From the NCBI GenBank assembly GCA_021819255.1, contig JAKART010000108.1, positions 1-7,185 of the forward strand: DNA of 7,185 nt, given 5' to 3'. This document shows positions 6,408 to 7,185 of the stretch, piece after piece; the first letter of the stretch is position 1; each line of letters begins with the position of its first letter. The stretch is from Acidobacteriota bacterium (lineage in GTDB: Bacteria > Acidobacteriota > Terriglobia > Terriglobales > Acidobacteriaceae). Below the pieces are notes generated by a model. It did no database searches. It was given only the letters and a program-made list of their open reading frames with translations, and was not told the origin of the DNA. The position numbers and the translations under genes were made by a program.

Positions 6408-6419
6408 CAGGCCGCCTCC
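6405..6419 (-). promoter_or_regulatory. TGATG stop-start overlap with GGAGG ribosome binding site
   Basis: The TGA of the Lgt-like gene (6409-6407) and the ATG of the pseudouridine synthase (6407-6405) share one base. A strong GGAGG at 6415-6419 lies 7 nt upstream, inside the Lgt-like coding sequence. This fixes the synthase start and indicates translational coupling of the pair. Confidence 0.85.
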
Positions 6420-7168
6420 GGGAGAAAGAGGAGCAGCAACCCACCGCCCAGCATCAGGCCCACGGCCAGCCACTGTACCGGATCCAGCCATGCGCCTGGA
6501 CCGCTCTGCGGCTGGGCGAGCATATCCAGCAGAAACAGGATCGCTCCGAAGGCGGTCAGCGCAACTCCTGCGACGCTTCCTCTCCGTCTGCCCCCCTCCA
6601 GTAACTTCATCAAAATCACCAACAAGACCAGAAAGGCCGGCGCCGCATAAAGATCCACCGGCTGCAGATGCATCCGTCCTGCGCTACCCGGCACGGCCGG
6701 TCCCCAGGGCAGATGGGTCGGCATTCCCCGGTCCTCGCCCTCCAGCCACCGCCCCAGGCTCAGAATGGCCCCCAGCGCGGCAGCGCAGGGAGCCCATGCA
6801 TCCAGCGCCGCCAGCAAGGGAATTTGCTTCCAGCGCAGATAGACCACCCCGGCGAGCGCCGTCAGCGAAGCATCGGCCCAGGTGTAGGAGGGCAGCGCCA
6901 GCATCACCAGCGGCAGACGCAGAAAGCCGCGAGGATCGGACGCCACCAACGTCATCCGCGAGATCACAAAGCCGGCCATCACCACAAACCATCCCGCATC
7001 CCACAGACGTTCTGCCGCCAGACCGGCGCGCTCCGCTGTCTTCTGGCTCAGCCATAACGCCGCAATCATGCCTGTGGCCGCAAAGACCCCGTGCCACGGC
7101 AGCCGTAGCCCGGGCAGATGGAGCATCATGAAAGCCAGATCCGTCGGATGGGTCGACTCGAACCCCAC
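6407..7168 (-). CDS. Lgt-like (prolipoprotein diacylglyceryl transferase family) membrane protein, probably catalytically degenerate
   Basis: Polytopic inner-membrane protein of up to 253 aa with about seven hydrophobic segments, matching Lgt topology. Lgt transfers diacylglyceryl from phosphatidylglycerol to lipobox cysteines. Family marks are LPWHGVFAATG (23-33), GLAAERLWDAGW (49-60) and SLGRWLEGEDRGMPTHLPWG (137-156), the counterpart of the Lgt signature GRxGNFxNGExxG. LQPVDLYAA (168-176) is the counterpart of HPxQLYE, and GAILFLLDMLAQP (208-220) that of the GAFRxxxExxRQP helix. By alignment from memory to E. coli Lgt, Tyr26 becomes His26, the HGGL segment becomes roughly ADAS (98-101), Arg143 becomes Ser137, Asn146 becomes Arg140 and Arg239 becomes Leu211; Glu151 and Gly154 are kept. 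Diacylglyceryl transfer therefore seems doubtful. The start is unsure: GTG at 7168, ATG at 7129 or 7126, or beyond the edge, since the frame stays open. The stop overlaps the next gene's ATG. Confidence 0.85.
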   Translation of the reverse strand: MGFESTHPTDLAFMMLHLPGLRLPWHGVFAATGMIAALWLSQKTAERAGLAAERLWDAGWFVVMAGFVISRMTLVASDPRGFLRLPLVMLALPSYTWADASLTALAGVVYLRWKQIPLLAALDAWAPCAAALGAILSLGRWLEGEDRGMPTHLPWGPAVPGSAGRMHLQPVDLYAAPAFLVLLVILMKLLEGGRRRGSVAGVALTAFGAILFLLDMLAQPQSGPGAWLDPVQWLAVGLMLGGGLLLLFLPEAA

Positions 7169-7185
7169 CTCAGACGAGATCGGAA

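Noticed and set aside
5253..6650. 465-codon plus-strand open frame opposite the pseudouridine synthase
   Set aside because: It covers a confirmed RluA-family gene on the other strand and spans its start and the Lgt-like 3' end. The product shows no family motifs, so it is a GC-driven shadow, like the frame at 5788-7131.
7155..7166. tRNA T-loop-like sequence GGTTCGAGTC on the minus strand
   Set aside because: The five bases on either side of the TTCGAGT loop pair poorly (only two of five), no acceptor or anticodon arm is in view, and the site sits in an open coding frame at the window edge.

Overview
The window looks like a chromosomal segment of a GC-rich Acidobacteriota, most likely class Terriglobia (Acidobacteriaceae-like). 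The pointers are a secreted von Willebrand factor A protein that reads like the 'VWFA-related Acidobacterial domain' family, a cationic-amino-acid-transporter-type permease with the long TM1-TM2 loop I associate with this phylum, strong G/C at third codon positions, and a probable DUF4252 protein. This placement rests on reading the proteins, not on a search.

Layout. Positions 1-1474 (+) hold the 3' part of an APC-superfamily amino-acid permease, cut by the left edge. Positions 1475-1883 are a 409-nt gene-free stretch rich in repeats and palindromes: an imperfect 20-bp tandem repeat with a small hairpin, three exact 19-bp tandem copies, a 110-bp element with perfect 14-bp inverted ends enclosing a further hairpin, and a 20-bp palindrome just upstream of the next gene. 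Positions 1884-3053 (+) encode an adenosine-deaminase-family metalloenzyme with all metal and catalytic motifs and an unusually long N-terminus. It converges with a four-gene minus-strand cluster, with a short repeat-bearing gap (3054-3117) between the two stop codons.

The minus-strand cluster, in transcription order, is: a seven-TM Lgt-like membrane protein (7168-6407); an RluC/RluD-type 23S rRNA pseudouridine synthase (6407-4992), whose ATG overlaps the Lgt-like stop by one base; a secreted VWA-domain protein (4950-3877); and a small secreted DUF4252-like protein (3768-3118). Gaps are -1, 41 and 108 nt, so one transcript is plausible. Its promoter is probably beyond the right edge.

The genes are mostly ordinary. 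What deserves a second look is (i) the Lgt-like protein, which keeps the Lgt scaffold but appears to lack the histidine, arginine and asparagine residues needed for diacylglyceryl transfer; (ii) the structured intergenic region 1475-1883; (iii) the roughly 130-residue extra N-terminus on the pseudouridine synthase; and (iv) the pairing of two secreted proteins behind an Lgt-like/RluD-like pair. I did not find a clear new defence, mobile or CRISPR system.
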